In this document: piece by piece, positions 6,021 to 6,693 of the stretch
Position numbering within the stretch: position 1 is the first letter of the stretch
Layout of the letters: each line of letters opens with the position of its first letter
Assembly: GCA_025999775.1 (NCBI GenBank)
Contig: BNXT01000080.1
Span: 1 to 6,693, forward strand
DNA length: 6,693 nt
Direction: 5' to 3'
DNA from: Bacteroidia bacterium
Lineage (GTDB): Bacteria > Bacteroidota > Bacteroidia > Bacteroidales > P3
Notes under the pieces: model-generated
The model's input: only the letters and a program-made list of their open reading frames with translations
Database searches by the model: none
What the model was told of the DNA's origin: nothing
Translations under genes and position numbers: made by a program

Positions 6021-6610
6021 ATTTAGTTATAAAAACATATCGTCATCTAATCAATCCATCGCCAATGATTGGCGGCAAGGAATATCTTACCTCTATTTAT
6101 AGGTCGTTGGGAATAGATTATCCGAAATTTTTCAAAATGGATAATCTGTCTAAGTTAGGATTTTTGGCATCCGAATTGATTTTCAAAGACGCCCCCTTGC
6201 GTTTCGTGCCGCGAGAGGATTTGGCTATTATCTGTTTCAACCGGAGTGCATCGTTAGAAGCCGACACCGCCTATCAAGCAACAATCCAAGATAACGAGAA
6301 CTATTTCCCAAGTCCGGCTGCTTTTGTTTATACGCTTCCGAATATCGTAACTGGAGAAATTGCCATCCGTAATAAATTCTATGGCGAAACCTCGTTTTAT
6401 ATTAGCGAACAATTTGATGAAGAACAACTATGCAGAACGGTAAACAATGCTTTTCAAGACCAAATGACCCGCTCTGTTTTAGCGGCTTGGATAGAATCTT
6501 TTGACGGAACGCAGGAAGTGTTTATGATGCTGGTGGAGCCGGAAGAAGCGCCCTGCGGACTAGCATTTACAAAGGAGAACTTAAAAACTTCCTCTATCGT
6601 AGTAATTTGA
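6017..6610 (+). CDS. Short ketosynthase-like protein without catalytic Cys, 3' end replaced
   Basis: ATG 6017 overlaps the ketosynthase stop (ATGA). The open frame gives 197 residues to TGA 6608-6610. Blocks such as YPKFFKMDNLSKLGFLASE (residues 35-53) and SPAAFVYTLPNIVTGEIAIRNKFYGE resemble the N-terminal half of ketosynthases. The stretch after KFYGE, where the nucleophilic Cys would come, reads TSFYISEQFD and has none. No His motifs are present, so it cannot condense chains. From memory, such roughly 190-residue proteins accompany ketosynthases in Bacteroidota polyene clusters; a partner or scaffold role beside the preceding enzyme is inference. The last nine residues (LKTSSIVVI) are coded by the inverted dehydratase copy and are not native. 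Native coding stops being trustworthy at about 6579-6588, so the gene is 3' incomplete, probably by only a few codons. Confidence 0.8.
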   Translation: MNLVIKTYRHLINPSPMIGGKEYLTSIYRSLGIDYPKFFKMDNLSKLGFLASELIFKDAPLRFVPREDLAIICFNRSASLEADTAYQATIQDNENYFPSPAAFVYTLPNIVTGEIAIRNKFYGETSFYISEQFDEEQLCRTVNNAFQDQMTRSVLAAWIESFDGTQEVFMMLVEPEEAPCGLAFTKENLKTSSIVVI

Positions 6611-6693
6611 GTGACTAACAATTCGCCAATTTTTGGCAAACGAACGATTTCCAAATTGCGGATAGCGCCGATATATCCCAACTTGATGGTGTT
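6580..6693 (-). repeat. Right arm of the 114-bp inverted repeat: antisense dehydratase fragment at the window end
   Basis: It is a base-for-base reverse complement of 4145-4258 and would encode dehydratase residues 78-115 on the minus strand, with no start and no end. It begins abruptly within the last codons of the ketosynthase-like gene, and the short word CTTAAAAAC (6580-6588) lies at the join. It runs to the very last base, so its full length is unknown. It is most likely a chimeric join rather than a second gene copy. Confidence 0.95.

Noticed and set aside
6454..6681. Minus-strand open frame of 75 codons with a dehydratase-like N-terminal half
   Set aside because: It only joins the inverted dehydratase copy to antisense of the last gene, with no native start or end.

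Overview
The window is a densely packed, all-plus-strand segment of a Bacteroidota (probably Bacteroidales) chromosome. It carries part of a type II fatty-acid/polyketide-like cluster of the aryl-polyene / flexirubin class. The organism call rests on four things: a near-perfect Bacteroidota promoter (TATCTTTG at 3863-3870), the absence of Shine-Dalgarno motifs at the starts, AT-rich interspersed repeats of the ATGAACAATGAATAATTAACAATG kind, and a 5' gene for a four-helix-bundle protein of the 23S rRNA intervening-sequence family.

Layout: (1) 2-265, the 3' part of a four-helix-bundle gene, not obviously related to the cluster. (2) 315-3816, first block: ketosynthase, acyl carrier protein, LpxL/HtrB-like acyltransferase, SAM methyltransferase. 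(3) 3817-3913, an intergenic gap with a repeat and a promoter. (4) 3914-6610, second block: hotdog dehydratase, 4HBT thioesterase, a second ketosynthase, and a short Cys-less ketosynthase-like protein, each overlapping the next by ATGA. (5) 6580-6693, a perfect 114-bp inverted copy of the middle of the dehydratase gene, which cuts off the end of the last gene. No stretch over 300 bases lacks a gene.

Proposed joint function (inference from family knowledge): the ACP carries a growing chain that the ketosynthases extend and the dehydratase makes unsaturated. The methyltransferase decorates the aryl head, the thioesterase releases or edits chains, and the LpxL-like enzyme moves the finished acyl chain onto a membrane lipid. 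Ketoreductase, ammonia-lyase, aryl-CoA/ACP ligase, exporter and DarA/DarB genes are not in the window, so the exact product class is open.

The most unusual features are not the enzymes. At least three kinds of short interspersed repeats lie inside open reading frames without breaking them: two copies of a GC-rich palindrome and one AT-rich element inside a single ketosynthase gene, and another palindromic element forming the N-terminus of the thioesterase. The AT-rich repeat also supplies start and stop codons at several gene borders. The terminal inverted copy is most simply explained as an assembly or amplification chimera.
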